NCBI GenBank assembly: GCA_902651635.1
Contig: CACRSC010000015.1
Location: 17,415-57,463 of the forward strand
From: Mastigamoeba balamuthi
Taxonomy: Eukaryota > Evosea > Mastigamoebida > Mastigamoebidae
Length of the DNA stretch: 40,049 nt
Direction of reading: 5' to 3'
Under the pieces are notes generated by a model. It was not told the origin of the DNA. It searched no databases and saw only the letters and a list, made by a program, of their open reading frames with translations. Positions 8,832-19,423 of the stretch are shown in pieces (position 1 is the stretch's first letter; each line of letters begins with the position of its first letter). Made by a program: the position numbers and the translations under genes.

Positions 8832-11019
8832 TTACAGGCTCAGGGCAACGGCGCAAACGGACAACGCGGCCAGGCTCGCCAGCGCGTTGCCGGCACCGCC
8901 GATGCTGTCGTCGCACGAGGGCTCGGTGGCCCACGCCCCGGCAACGCACTTGCCCGAAACAGGCGTGTAGCCGTCCTTGCTGCACTGGTACGCGCAAGAC
9001 GCCCCGCTGGCAACGCTCGTGGAGCACGTGCCCATGCCTGTCGCGCCCGCCGGCAGCTTCGCCGGCAGCGTGCAGCTCTGCGCAACGGGGACGGCGGCCG
9101 AGGAAGACGCGACGACGGGGGCGACCGAAGAAGACGTTACGACGGGGGCTGCCGAGCTGGACTTGGCCGGAGTCGACCCCGCAACGCTGACGACGGCGAT
9201 AGTGGCCGAGAGCGAGCCCATCGGGACAGTGAAGCTCGTGCCCGAGGGCGAGACAGTGCCGGCAGCCAGAGCCGAGCCCGACCCGCTGAGCGTGTACGTG
9301 GCGATTGAGCTGATCGACTGGACGTTGGCGACGTTGACCGTCGTGGACGTGGCCTGGGACGCCTTATTGATCAGCACCACCCAGAGCTTGGACTGCTTCT
9401 CGTCGAAGAACGCGTACGAGCCGACCGTGTCGACGGACGAGCTCTCGGCCTTGACGCTGTCGCCCGAGACGCAGCCGTTCTTGCCGTCGTAGTTCCTGTA
9501 GAGCATGAACGACGACTCGACCTTGGTGCCGACCGCGGGCGCCGGGAAGCGCGTGGCGAGCTCGACGCCCTCGCGGGCCATGACGCCGAGAACCTCGACC
9601 TGGGCCAGCGCCGCGGTGAGGAAGTCGTTGGACGTCCCAGTGGCGCCCCAGTTGTACTCGGTGATGGCCAGCTTCATCCAGGGGCAGTACGTCGCGATGA
9701 GCTCCTTCATGCGCGGGATCAGGCGGATGCTGGTCTTGATCCACGACTGGTCCTGGTAGTTGGGGTCGTAGAGGCTCTTGATCGACGGGAACCGCGTCGC
9801 GAGCTCCGAGTTGCCCCACTCGCCGCCCTGGGGGTAGTAGTGGATCGAGAGGTAGTCGACGAGCTTGACGCCAGTCTCCTTGTAGTGCTTGTTGTTCTGC
9901 ATGAGGTACCACTGCAGCATCGGGATCTTCCCGTGCTTCTCGTAGTCGGCCCCGTAGTGCCCGCAGCCGTCCGAGTCCGAGTAGAAGTAGTCGCACCAGC
10001 CCCACGCGACGGGGCCCATAGTGATGGCGCTCGGGTCCACGCGCTTGATCACCGACGCGTGGCGGACCGTCAGGTCCCAGATCTCGTCGTAGGTCAGCTT
10101 GGTCTTGCGCACGTCGCGGTGCGTGCTGCTCCACAGGTGCGGCTCGTTGTCGAGCTCGATGTACTTGATGCCCCCGTTGGCCGCCGTGCCGTACGTCGCC
10201 ACGAGCGCCCGCATGCGCTTCTCGGTGTAGGCCTCGTCGACGGGCTTGTTGGCGTCGTTGGCGTCGTTCCACGTGATCTGCGTGCCGTTGGCCAGCACCC
10301 CGTTGCCCGCGTCGGACGAGCAGTACGAGCTCCCGCCGCCGCTGCACTCGTTCTTCTGCTGCGCCCCGTACTTGCTCTGCGAGAAGCTCCACTGCTTCTG
10401 CGTCGCCGACTTGGGGATCCACCCGATCATGTTGATCTGCACGATCGGCTCTCTGCGGGCGGGCACATTACTTTTGTTCAGCAAGTGTATGGGAAACCCG
10501 ACAGAAATCGGCGAAACGCGAGAGAGGGGCTGGGTGGGCGCACGCGTGGGCGGCGCGGGTGGCCTCGATGTAGCGCGAGTAGGTGGTGCCCGAGGAGCCG
10601 GAGAAGGCGGGGACCCAGGGCGAGTTGCTGATGTAGTAGTAGTCGGACGCGAGGTTGTTCTTGTCGTTCTCGTAGTCGTAGCGGCTGAACGAGTTGCCTC
10701 CGAGGCGGCCCACCGTGTACCTACAGCGCAAGAGCAACACCAGCAGCACCAGCAGCAGTACGTTGTCCGACCCCCCGCACCGCGACGGTTTTTATGTCGC
10801 GTTTTGTGGTTTTTGAAGTCAGAAAGAGGGCAACGCCAACAGGCGGGTGACTAAGTGGGGCTGGGGGTCAGACCTGGCAGAGGACAGCATGGCAGAGCTG
10901 GCCTCCTGGGCGCCGAAGACGAGGTTGCTGAAGGCAGCGCGGTTGGCGTTGACATCCACGCTGACGGTGACGGCGAGGGCCGCCGCCACGAGGCAGGGAA
11001 GGGCAAGTAGGCGCTGCAT
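8832..11019 (-). CDS. GH44 endoglucanase, GPI-anchored, with sushi-like domain
   Basis: Exons 11019-10874, 10720-10544 and 10452-8832 give 647 residues. A signal peptide (about 1-17) is followed by a family 44 glycoside hydrolase domain: RLGGNSFSRYDYEN, then IELDNEPHLW with acid/base Glu211, and AITEYNWG with nucleophile Glu373. GH44 enzymes cut internal beta-1,4 bonds of cellulose, xyloglucan and related glucans. The catalytic part is followed by a Ser/Ala/Pro/Val linker (about 530-565), a four-Cys sushi/CCP-like module (567-621), and a small-residue site plus hydrophobic tail ending AVALSL, typical of a GPI signal. The enzyme is therefore expected at the cell surface. GH44 is mainly bacterial, so ancient transfer is possible, but the introns and GPI tail show full adaptation. 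Introns are 153 and 91 nt. Confidence 0.88.
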
Positions 11020-12380
11020 TCGGGGGGAATAAAAAAAGACAACCGGTACACACGCCCTGAGATGCACCCAACAGGAGCGCAGGATACAACGGTCGATCCG
11101 CACACGTGGCCGATATTGTTCCACAGAAAACGCACTGAAAATCAACTGAAAAAGCACTCCGGTTGTGTCGGGGTACAGCCATCATCAACTCGACCTCCAC
11201 AGCCGGTGAGAGCACGAGACCGCAGCCGCAGGCGAACCCGGGCGTGGGCACAGGGCTTCGTGCCACGGTAGCACCACCCAACACCTCCGCCCACACGAAA
11301 TGCAACCGAGGCCCGGTAGTTTCAACGAGACCCGGTAGTTGCAACGCATCACACGAGGACCCCCCCCCCTTGCAACATGGAGTTACACAGCGTATGTGCA
11401 GACCCGACACTTTCAGTGCAAGTGTGCGATTATTGCCCTAGTCTGGGTAAAGAAACCAACAAAGAGGTGACGTTGCACAACCGCCTCAAACGCGCCGTGT
11501 GCCAAAAACGAGGAGAGGGGGTGGAGATCAGATCAAGTGTAGATTGGGTCGTATCCGCCCGCCATAGGGGGAACCACAAGGGCTCAACCCCGTCGGGTAC
11601 CTTGATTGTCGGGTACTGGTGTTCACATCACCTCCCCACCTCTCCCAACTGCCCTCCATCTGGCTGACCCTCCAAAACAAAGGACAAGAGGGAGAGGGCA
11701 CAAAGTGCAGGGATCTAGGAAGCGAGTATCGAGAGCAGTCCGCCATGGTCTTGGGCCTGGGCTCCCTTCTTTTACTTCCACCGATTATGGGTCCCGCTTG
11801 CGCTAAGCAAAGCCAATAACACAGCTGTTGGTGGTGTTCCCTGCACGCCGCAACATGCGCACGCTGGCTCGCGGTCAGCTGTTATGGGAGAAACGGCGAA
11901 CGCGAGCCGAAAAAACGCGGAGGAAAACGAGGGCCGGAACCAACCAACAACCGACAGCCCAACCAATAAGCGACAGCCCAACCAATAAGCGCGTCAGCAT
12001 TGCTGTAGGTTTTGTAATCACCGCACACCATCGTGTGGTGCGCTTAGGCGGTTAAAACTCGTTTTTATCATCCGCGGTAACACTGTATTAAAAAGCCGTG
12101 CGGAAAACGAGGCAAGCAGCGCCGTCTGGGACGCCCAACAGAGATTGTGGGACCACAAACCCCCCACGATTGCGCGCAAACCCACGGCGGTGGCGCCCCA
12201 CCACCCTCTTTGTCACTAAACCCAGATACTAGCGACGCACAATGCCGATACCTCGCCCCCGCGGCGTGTTGGCGAACTGCGCCCCTCGCCGCGGCATCCC
12301 GTGCACCCAATGGCGCAAACACAGATTTATGCACCCGGGAAGAATCTGAAGATACCCGAATCAATCGAAGATCTCGCGCG
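11020..12380. other. No gene recognised (1.36 kb)
   Basis: The stretch lies between the GH44 and TTLL starts, which diverge. Reading frames on both strands are short and match nothing I know. Notable items are GATAC-type elements near 12227, 12246 and 12350 (likely the TTLL promoter side), a 19-bp tandem duplication at 11952-11989 and AT-rich patches near 12050-12095. No tRNA-like T-arm was found. A spliced or noncoding RNA gene cannot be excluded. Confidence 0.4.
11952..11989. repeat. 19-bp direct tandem duplication
   Basis: The unit CGACAGCCCAACCAATAAG occurs twice without mismatch at 11952-11970 and 11971-11989. Each copy contains CCAAT, a common promoter box, so it may belong to an upstream promoter. 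Confidence 0.7.
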
Positions 12381-13874
12381 ATGAACACGGCCCTGTGCAG
12401 CTCGGCGCTGGTGGCCAGGGTTGCCCAGCTCCCGGAGTTCGCCACACTGCCGCCGTCGAGCGTTACCTGGGGCGATGCACCAGCGCAGACCCTCGACCTC
12501 GCGCGCTCGCTCTCGTCTCCGTGCCCCAACCACATCCTCGGTCGACCCCTTTCGCACCGCGTCTCCCACCGCTGCTTCTGACCCCCACCGGTTCTGCGGC
12601 CCACCGCAGGCGCCCAGGAGATCGCGATGAAGCAGCACCTGGCGCGGAACATCGCGCGGATGGCTGCCGTGTTCGCACGCGAGTACGCGTTCGCGCCCCC
12701 GACGTGGGTGGCGCCCGCCGAGACGCAGCGCCTGCTGGCGTGGGCCGCGGGCCACCGCGGGTCGTACGTGATCGCCAAGCCCTCTGTGGGGTGCGAGGGC
12801 TGCGGCATCGCCCTCGTGCCCTGCTCGGACGTGCCGTACGGCCAGGGAGATATTTTTCAATTGATTCTCGCGCACTGAAGAGGGGGAGCAGCGCCCTGGA
12901 GAGGAGCATCGGGGAGCTCGTGGGGCGGCACGCGCACGTGGTGGTGCAGGAGTACGTGCAGCCGCTGGTCCTGGACGTGGCGCCCGCGTGCAGGCGGAAG
13001 TTCGACCTGCGCGTCTACGCGGTGGTGGCCCGCGTGAGCCCTCTGGCGCTGTACCTCAACAACGTAGCCACCACAGCGCACGCGCGCACTCCGGACAGCC
13101 CGTGACCGCTGGCTCGCAACGCAGGAGGGCCTCGTGAGGTTCGCGACGGAGGAGTACGAGCAGCCCTCGGAGAGCAACTGCGGCAGACAGTTTATGCACC
13201 TGACCAACTACACCATCAACAAGGCGAGAAGCCAGGCGACCCCCGAGGGCTTGGCGCCGACCAAAGCGAAGATCTCGTGGCTCCTGGAGCACCTCCCCGA
13301 AGGGACGAACGCACAGGCACGCTCAAGCTTGTTGTCTGCGACGCAGTGTGACTGTGCCAGCAGGACCTGTGGCAGGAAATCGCGAGGATCGTGCTGCTCA
13401 CGGTCATCTCTGGGCACCCGACGATGGAGCACCTGCACAGGGAGGCCAAGGCGCCGCGGGGGTCGTTCGAGATCTTCGGGTTTGACATCCTGCTGGACTC
13501 CGCTTGCAGGCCGACGTGCGTCACCGGTTCCATCGGCGTGGGACTCAGAGCTCCTCTCCCGCAGGCTCATCGAGGTCAACCAGTACCCCAGCCTCGGCTG
13601 CGATGCACAGATCGACACAGATGTCAAGGAAGAGCTCGTCAGGTCTGTGCTCTCCGTGGTCAGGGCGATCCACCTCGGGCCGGCACCGGGAGTGGCGCCA
13701 GAGGCCGTGGGCAGCCTCAAAAGGATCTACCCGGCCTCGTCGGTCGCTGCCACGGTAGCACTGCGTAAGTACTTCAACTTCCCGCTCCCGGTAGCCAATC
13801 TGTTGAGCAGCAGCTTTCTGTCTGCGAGCGACTGCGACTCGCTCCTCTCTGCCCTACGCGGGACTGCACAATAG
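12381..13874 (+). CDS. Tubulin tyrosine ligase-like (TTLL) amino acid ligase
   Basis: Exons 12381-12540, 12610-12835, 12892-13063, 13125-13316, 13364-13515 and 13565-13874 give 403 residues, a TTLL catalytic domain with little added. Family blocks appear in order: NHILGAQEIAMKQHLARN, YVIAKPSVGCEGCGI (ATP-binding Lys110), VVQEYV, RKFDLRVY, EGLVRFAT, QFMHLTNYTINK, FEIFGFDILLD and LIEVNQYPSLG (Mg-binding Glu304 and Asn306). TTLL enzymes use ATP to add Glu, Gly or Tyr to tubulin tails and other proteins, typically in cilia and centrioles; which amino acid is added here is not known. Introns are only 47-69 nt. Intron 4 begins GC (13317-13363). The second intron has an alternative pairing (12831/12880). 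Confidence 0.88.
13317..13363 (+). other. GC-AG intron in the TTLL gene
   Basis: Reads CAG|GCACGC...CAGCAG|GAC. Its 47 nt are not a multiple of three, and removal joins GTNAQ to DLWQEIARI, as the family alignment requires. No GT donor nearby restores the frame. Confidence 0.65.
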
Positions 13875-13934
13875 CAATGAAAACAAACGGCGTCTGTGTA
13901 TCATGTCATTCACGCGAGACCATCAGCACGGGCT

Positions 13935-14818
13935 TCACGTCCTCGGAGGCCGCTTGGTGACATGCACGCCGTAGTCCAGGAGCTTTTGCATCTGCTTCGC
14001 TTGCTCTGGGGCGCTAACCCAGGCCCCAAAGAGCTTGTCCGACCCCAGCACGTGCGACACGAGCCAGTCGCGCAGGAATTGCACAAAGTCGTCGACTTGG
14101 AGGGGGAATGCGTCAGTCGGCGTTCAATTGCCCGCAGCATCTTGGAATGCTCTCACTTGCTTTGGTGTCGCCAAAGTCGACGCTGTAGACTACCTTGAGC
14201 ACCTGCTCGACAAAGTGCTTGTGCTCCTTGATGTGGTCGCCGTTGGCGTAGCCCGCCTCGGACATCATCTTCTCCTCTGTCTCGAAGTGGTACCGCGTGT
14301 AGTCGACGCACCCCCCGATCACCTGCTCGGCCCCGCTGTAGTCGTGGCTCTGCGGGGTGCGCCTCCCTTTGAGCTCAGGCCAAGGGAGAGGGGGGAGGGA
14401 GGAGGGCAGGGCGCTGGCAGGGCGTGCCCTGAGGCTCTCGAGGGCCTCGACCATCTCGAAGAGCTTCTTGTGCTGCGCGTCGACCTCCCAGATTCCGATT
14501 GAGTACACCTTCAGCCACTCCTCTGGTATCTCTCTCTGCCCCTCTTGGAGTGAGCACCTCAGAGTGCGGATGCGAACTCCTCACCGCGTAGGCAGTGTCC
14601 TGCTGCCCCTCCTGCGGGCGCCCGAAGATGGGCACGAAGCTAGCGTTGCGCTTGGGCGGCTGCACCAGCCCTGGCGGCAACTCCGCGTCCTCGCGCTGGG
14701 GCCCCGGAGAGAACGTCGCCTTCTGGCGCGGCTCGCCATCCCCGCCAATCTCGTTCCTGCTGTACGTCGTGACGATCGACACCGGCGTGCGCTTCCGCTT
14801 AGCAAGACCGGAGCCCAT
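13935..14818 (-). CDS. Hemerythrin-like oxygen-binding protein
   Basis: Exons 14818-14585, 14520-14428, 14349-14157 and 14095-13935 give 226 residues. The hemerythrin domain starts near residue 79 (EWLKVYSIGIWEVDAQH), and all seven di-iron ligands are present: His95, His130, Glu134, His148, His152, His188 and Asp193, in the standard HxxxE, HxxxH and HxxxxD spacing. It should bind O2 reversibly or act in oxygen or iron sensing. The first 78 residues are a basic, polar extension with no recognised domain. The second intron (14350-14427) has a GC donor; being 78 nt without a stop it could also be retained as a Pro-rich loop, but removal restores normal helix spacing. Its 5' end faces the 3' end of the SF1 gene across about 150 bp. 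Confidence 0.85.
14350..14427 (-). other. Probable GC-AG intron in the hemerythrin gene
   Basis: On the minus strand the donor is AGG|GCACGC. The interior is pyrimidine-rich and the 3' end is CCCCGCAG|AGC. Splicing gives 37 residues from the first ligand His to the HF motif, close to typical hemerythrins; retention adds 26. Confidence 0.55.
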
Positions 14819-14971
14819 CCTCCTCGCTTCGTCTATGTGACTATTTTTGGAGATCCGCAAGACTTGCCCAAACCGAGAAAGGAACGCGTAAAATCCGAGC
14901 AGACTGCACCCAATCCATTGGAAGCTCTCTCCTGCGGACCGACCCGTTGATCACTGCACGCCTGGCCGCCG

Positions 14972-16857
14972 TCACTGGCGGGGCTGCTGCTGCTGCTGCT
15001 GGGGCCACGCGCCCCACCCCGGGTACGCCCCCCACCCCTGCTGGTACGCAGCGTACTGGGCAGCGGGGTCCATGGCCCCCGGGGCCGCTCCGGGGACCCC
15101 AGGGCCCCCGGGGACGCCCTGCGGGGCGAACCCCGGCGGGGGCGGCACGGGCACGGACATGGCCTGCGCCTGGGCCTGGGCCATCGCCGAGGCAGCGACT
15201 GCGGAGACGGCGGCCTGCTGCTGGCGCGGCTTGCTGTCGGCCTGCAGGCTCGCCATGAACTCGGCGTAGGACTTCTCGGCCTGCTCGGCCTGCCCGGCTG
15301 CGGCCGCGGCGGCCGACTGCTGCTGCTTCATGAGCGCGATGGGGTCCGGGGCGCTGTTGGCGGGCGTCTCGCCGATCTCGCGCATGAACGAGTCGAACTC
15401 GTTCTCGATCTTCTGCTTGCGCAGCGTGGGCACGGTGCCCTTGCCCTTGAACGGGCAGTCCGTGTCCGGGTGGCCGCCGTCGCCGCAGATGGCGCACGTG
15501 ACCCCCGCGTCGTAGTCGGGCAGCGGCTGGAAGAACGTGCGCTCCCTGAGCGTGCCGTTGATCTCGGCGAGCTCCCTGAGCTGCTGCTTCTTCCACTCGT
15601 TCTTGCTCTCGTCCATGGGCGTCAGCAGCGGCTTCACCAGCGAGTAGGCCTTCTGCAGCTGCTCGTCCGTCTCGGCCACGATCTGCACGTGCAGCGGCTC
15701 GTCGTCGTCGGGCGCCCCGGAGCCCTTCTTGGCCTTGCCCTCCTTCAGCGACCCGCGGCCGCGGATCGAGATCTTCGCCCCCGACTCCTTCTCCAGCCGC
15801 TTCTGCGTGTTGCCACGCGGGCCGATGATGAGCCCGCTGTCGCGTTTTCGGTGTCAGAACCGTCGAGAGACGACGCGGCCAGCAAACGGAACAGAAACCA
15901 CCGACAAAACCAAAAGAACAGCCACCAGCGTTTTCCTTACTCTTTACGGATGTTATTCCAACCCAGAGCTGCTGTTCCGTACAATTGCCAGAACCGATGA
16001 AAGAGGACAGTAATCGTAAAAAAGAGAAGAGAGAGAGAACAAGTGAAAGCAAAGCGTACATGAAGTTGTACTCGGGGAACTCCTTCTCGGGGATGAAGAC
16101 CTTCATGGTCTTGCGCAGGTGCGCGCGGGCGTCGGCCGGGGGCTTGAACTCGGGGTACATCTTCATCGCCTCGCTGATCAGGTTCGCGCGCTCGTGCTGC
16201 AGCTTCTCGCGCATCCTCTGCTCGCGCGTGTTGGTCCTCTTGCCGTCCTTGTCGTACATTGGCGGCGGCGACGGCGACCTGCACAAAAGACCGTCACCGC
16301 TCCCGCTCAGCTCGCAGATCCCGCGAATCGTTCTCTGAATCCCATTCCCAGATTCCCATATTCCCAGATTCTTCCGTCCACCTGGATCTCGCCACACGCC
16401 CACCACGCAGCGGTGTGGCGAGACTGAGCGGCCAGGGGCATTCACAGACAGACGGAGGTGACGCAAAGCAAGAACCTCCCTCCCACGCAATTCCCGATCC
16501 GCAACAATTCCGAATTTGACAGAGGGAAAGGGCCCGCAAGAAATCAATTGAACTGGCAGCCCGGACGCACCTCTCGCGCGCGGGGTTGATGCCGAGCTGC
16601 CCGCTGTTGATGTGGTACTGTATCTCCTCCATGCGCGCGCGCAGCAGCAGCGCGTCCTCCTGCTCCGGCGTCAGCGACGTGGGCAGGTACCGCGGCACGC
16701 CGGGTATGACAAAGTGCGGCGGCGGGTCCCAGCGCGAGCGCCGGCGGTGCTCAGACTCGCCGGGCGCGCGCAGGTCGCCGCTGTGCGTCATCGGCAGCGG
16801 GCGCGGCGCGTCCGAGTCGGACAGAAGCGTCTTGACGTCGACCACGATCGTCACCAT
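14972..16857 (-). CDS. SF1: Splicing factor 1 / branchpoint-binding protein
   Basis: Exons 16857-16571, 16278-16060 and 15836-14972 give 456 residues. An N-terminal RRRSRW motif (near residue 40) matches the U2AF-binding ULM. Next come [19 protein letters not shown], the helix-hairpin region, and a KH-QUA2 domain with the GxxG loop in IGPRGN (174-178). A zinc knuckle follows, C283-C286-H291-C296. The tail is rich in Gln, Pro, Gly and Ala. SF1/BBP recognises the intron branch point in the early spliceosome with U2AF. Introns are long for this window (292 and 223 nt). Given the odd 5' splice sites here, a complete branchpoint recogniser fits the visible TACTAAT-like sites. The single KH and single knuckle are typical. 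Confidence 0.95.
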
Positions 16858-17049
16858 CTCGCGTTAGCGCGTTCGCGCGGGCACTCTGTGGAAGGGCGAA
16901 AAATCCAGCCTCTGACATCAGAACGAATCTCCCCGCGCAATAGAATCTCCCTCCAGAATCTTCGTACCTTTCAAAAACAGCGCTGCCAGCGAGCGTGTGA
17001 GTTTGTGTAACGTAATCTTCGATCATAACAGTCGACTGTGGTTCCTCTG

Positions 17050-18750
17050 TTAGAGAGTGGATCGGCAGTCTGCGTGGTACGCGTTGTGCAGAGACAACTC
17101 CTCGAGACTGTGCAGCTGGTCTCGGAGCCTCGAGACCTGCGCGTTCATCGTGCGCTTGAGGTCCCTCTCAAGCCCCCGGGCGGCCTGTGCCTGTGCCTTG
17201 TTCCGTATCTCAGCGTCCCTGGCCTCCTCCTCAGCCCGCTCCCTGAGCTCCGCGTACTCTGTCGTGTAGAACGCTGTGGCAGCCTCGAGCAGTGTCTTCC
17301 TGGCCTCCTTCTCGGACCGCAGCCTCAGCGTGTGCAGCCTTTTCTCCTCGAGCAGCGCCTCTCTCCTGGCCTTGAGCTGCCGCTCGAGCATGTGCGTGTA
17401 GTGCAGCTCCTCTGCGTGCCTGGCCCCCATCTCTCGCGACGCCTCTTCTCGTTCGGCCTCCTCCCTGGCCTTCCTCTCGTCAAACTGTGCCATCTGGTCA
17501 GCAAGCACACACGAAGGGAAGGGGGCCAGACCATCATCTTGCGGGTGTCGTGTCTGAGCGTGGCCAGCCTGCATGCCCGGTTGCGCCCCTCGGTGTACTC
17601 GTGCTTCCGCCCCGCGGCGTCCATCTCCCTGGCCAGCCCCCTGAAGAACTCCGCCTCGCGCCTCGACGCCTCGCGGCACTGCTGCTGCGCCAGCCGCTCG
17701 CGGTGCGCGACCTCCTTGGGCGACGCAAAGTACGGGGGCTGCTCGAGCTGCTTCACGAAGCGGGACCACAGTGCCCTGGGGACGTGCGGGGGCACGCGGT
17801 CCTCGAGCGGCAAGCGCGTGCCAGGGGACGGCTGCTGGTCTCTCGGGGGCGTCAGGTATCGCTGGGCCCAGTCGCTCCTGATAGACTCGAGGAGCTCCCT
17901 GTTGGCAGGGCTGAGCGACGCAGAGGGCCTCCGCTTGAACGGCGACGGCGACGCTGCCGTGCCGTCCTCTGGCTGCTCCTGGCCGCCCTCGTTCCTCCTC
18001 TGCCTCCGCGGCTTCATCGGAGTGCTGTACGAGCTGCCCTGATCCCCTGCAGGCTCGTCTGCGGCCTGGCCGTCAAGCGGGTCTTCAGCGCACGGCGCGG
18101 CAGGCTCAGCTGTGCGCTTGGACGGGCTCGCTGCACCCGCCGCAGGAGTGGTGCGCGGCGTGGGCGACCTGCTGGGCCTTGTGGGTGTCACCGGGGCGGC
18201 ATCGAGCGCCTCCTCCTGTTGCTGTTGCTGCTGCTGCTGCTGGCTGATGTCGTAGAGCTCCTCCTCGGTGGCGTCGCCGCACTCGGCGAGCACGTACGAC
18301 AGCTCCCAGAACACCTCGATGAGCCGCAGCACCGCGACCCTGTCGCCGGTGGCCACGCGCTCGGGCCGGATGCCCGAGAGGTCCAGCCCCAGCACCTGAG
18401 CCGCTCGGGAGTGAGGGGGCAGTTTTCCCGCGCGCGCGAACATTAACGGGCGGCGAACTCGCACCTGCTTCGAGAGGACCTCAATCACGACGCGCGCGTT
18501 GTGGGCGTGGTGCGCGAAGGTCTTGGGGTGGCGCTCGATCTCCTGGAGGGGGCGAGGGGGGTGAGCGATGCTGGCGCGACAGCAGGGACGGGGCACGACG
18601 CGCGCGTACCTCGAGGCGGACAAAGAGCAGCGCCTCGAAAAGGCAGACGAACATCGAGGGCGTGCACTCTGCCAGGCAGCGCACCTTCTCCCTGAACCCA
18701 CAGCATCCCAGCAGCGCGTTAACACAGCCCAGAGCTTTCTCCTCGTCCAT
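17050..18750 (-). CDS. CEP95-like centrosomal coiled-coil protein
   Basis: Exons 18750-18610, 18542-18465, 18395-17532 and 17493-17050 give 508 residues. Residues 1-115 resemble the N-terminal calponin-homology-like domain of CEP95, with SMFVCLFEALL, AHNARVVIEVLSKQVLGLDL and VAVLRLIEVFWEL. A poly-Gln run follows (about 125-133), then a long Pro/Ser/Arg-rich region. Residues from about 270 to 500 are a charged coiled coil. CEP95 is a centrosome and basal-body protein of poorly known function. The ATG at 18750 is used; the in-frame codon further out is GTG. The third intron is only 38 nt but must be removed to keep frame. A decayed copy of the first exons lies at 22866-23115. Confidence 0.55.
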
Positions 18751-18862
18751 CAACAATATCACAAAAAGATATCACCTCACGTCACCCGGAGGAGATAAGG
18801 CACCACACCACGGTCGAAGATACGGAGCGCAACAAAATATTCTCTCTATTTTGGAACCAAGG
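18751..18862. repeat. CEP95-like promoter, duplicated at 23116-23228
   Basis: This upstream block is nearly identical to 23116-23228, from CAACAATATCAC to TTGGAACCAAGG, with a few small differences. It contains AGATATCACC and GAAGATACGGA, of the recurrent promoter type, and CACGTCACCCGGAGGAG. All CpG sites are kept in both copies. Confidence 0.7.
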
Positions 18863-18866
18863 ATCA

Positions 18867-19303
18867 GGCTGCAGCTGCTCGGGCTGTCTGCACAGCACAG
18901 GAGCCCACGTCAGAGGCCCGAGAGAGCTGCTCCCCCTCCCTCTCCCCTCCCTCCCATTGTGCAGCGGCCCGCACGGGCGTTGCCGTAGAGGTGCGTGTCG
19001 AGGTCGGCCATGACCCTGGCGATCTGCGAGTGCCTGTAGACCCCGGCGCCCGTGTAGTCGAGGTACACGTCATCTGCCCAGAGAGACGGGGTGGGGAAAC
19101 CGGTGCACGGAAATGCAACGCTTGGCGTCGTCAGTGCGATCTCTGCTCGGTGAAGGGGTGTGTGTACGGGGGCACGGACCGCCCATGTGGGGGAAGTCGG
19201 TCCTGCGCAGCCGCTCGACGGCACCAGAGCAGCCGTAGTCGGAGCCGTGCAGGGCGAGGAAGGCGGACAGGGCGGCGCTGCGGCCACGGGGGGCGGAGGG
19301 CCC
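18867..19303 (-). pseudogene. Truncated copy of the sulfurase-like gene
   Basis: Nearly identical to 24727-25150, covering part of exon 1 (FLALHGSDYG...RRTDFPHMG), intron 1 and exon 2 (DDVYLDYTGAGVYRHS). It lacks the start codon and membrane anchor on one side and everything past exon 2 on the other, including the PLP lysine and active-site Cys. An 11-nt insertion in the exon 2 tail shifts the frame. The break beside the promoter block falls right after CCAAGG, where the intact copy continues into its own 3' end, so a deletion of about 1.5 kb is likely. High identity points to a recent event. Confidence 0.8.
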
Positions 19304-19423
19304 TGTAGACACCGCGTCTCTTTCCACCAGACGCGCGCAGGCCAGTGTCGAGAAGGCCAACGCAATTCCGTTGTTGGCTGCAAAATTATCTGTGACTCCG
19401 AGGCGGCACAAAAAACCCCTCCG

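Noticed and set aside
8840-10631. Long plus-strand and other-frame minus-strand frames over the GH44 gene
   Set aside because: Arg/Ala/Pro-rich shadows of the GH44 coding frame created by high GC at third positions.
12000-12060. Possible hairpin or tRNA-like fold around CGCACACCATCGTGTGGTGCG
   Set aside because: The arms do not pair over their full length, and no T-arm or acceptor stem is present.
13134-13874. Single continuous 246-codon frame through the TTLL 3' exons
   Set aside because: Two introns of 47 and 49 nt sum to a multiple of three, so the frame reopens; the middle part has no TTLL similarity, whereas splicing restores all blocks.
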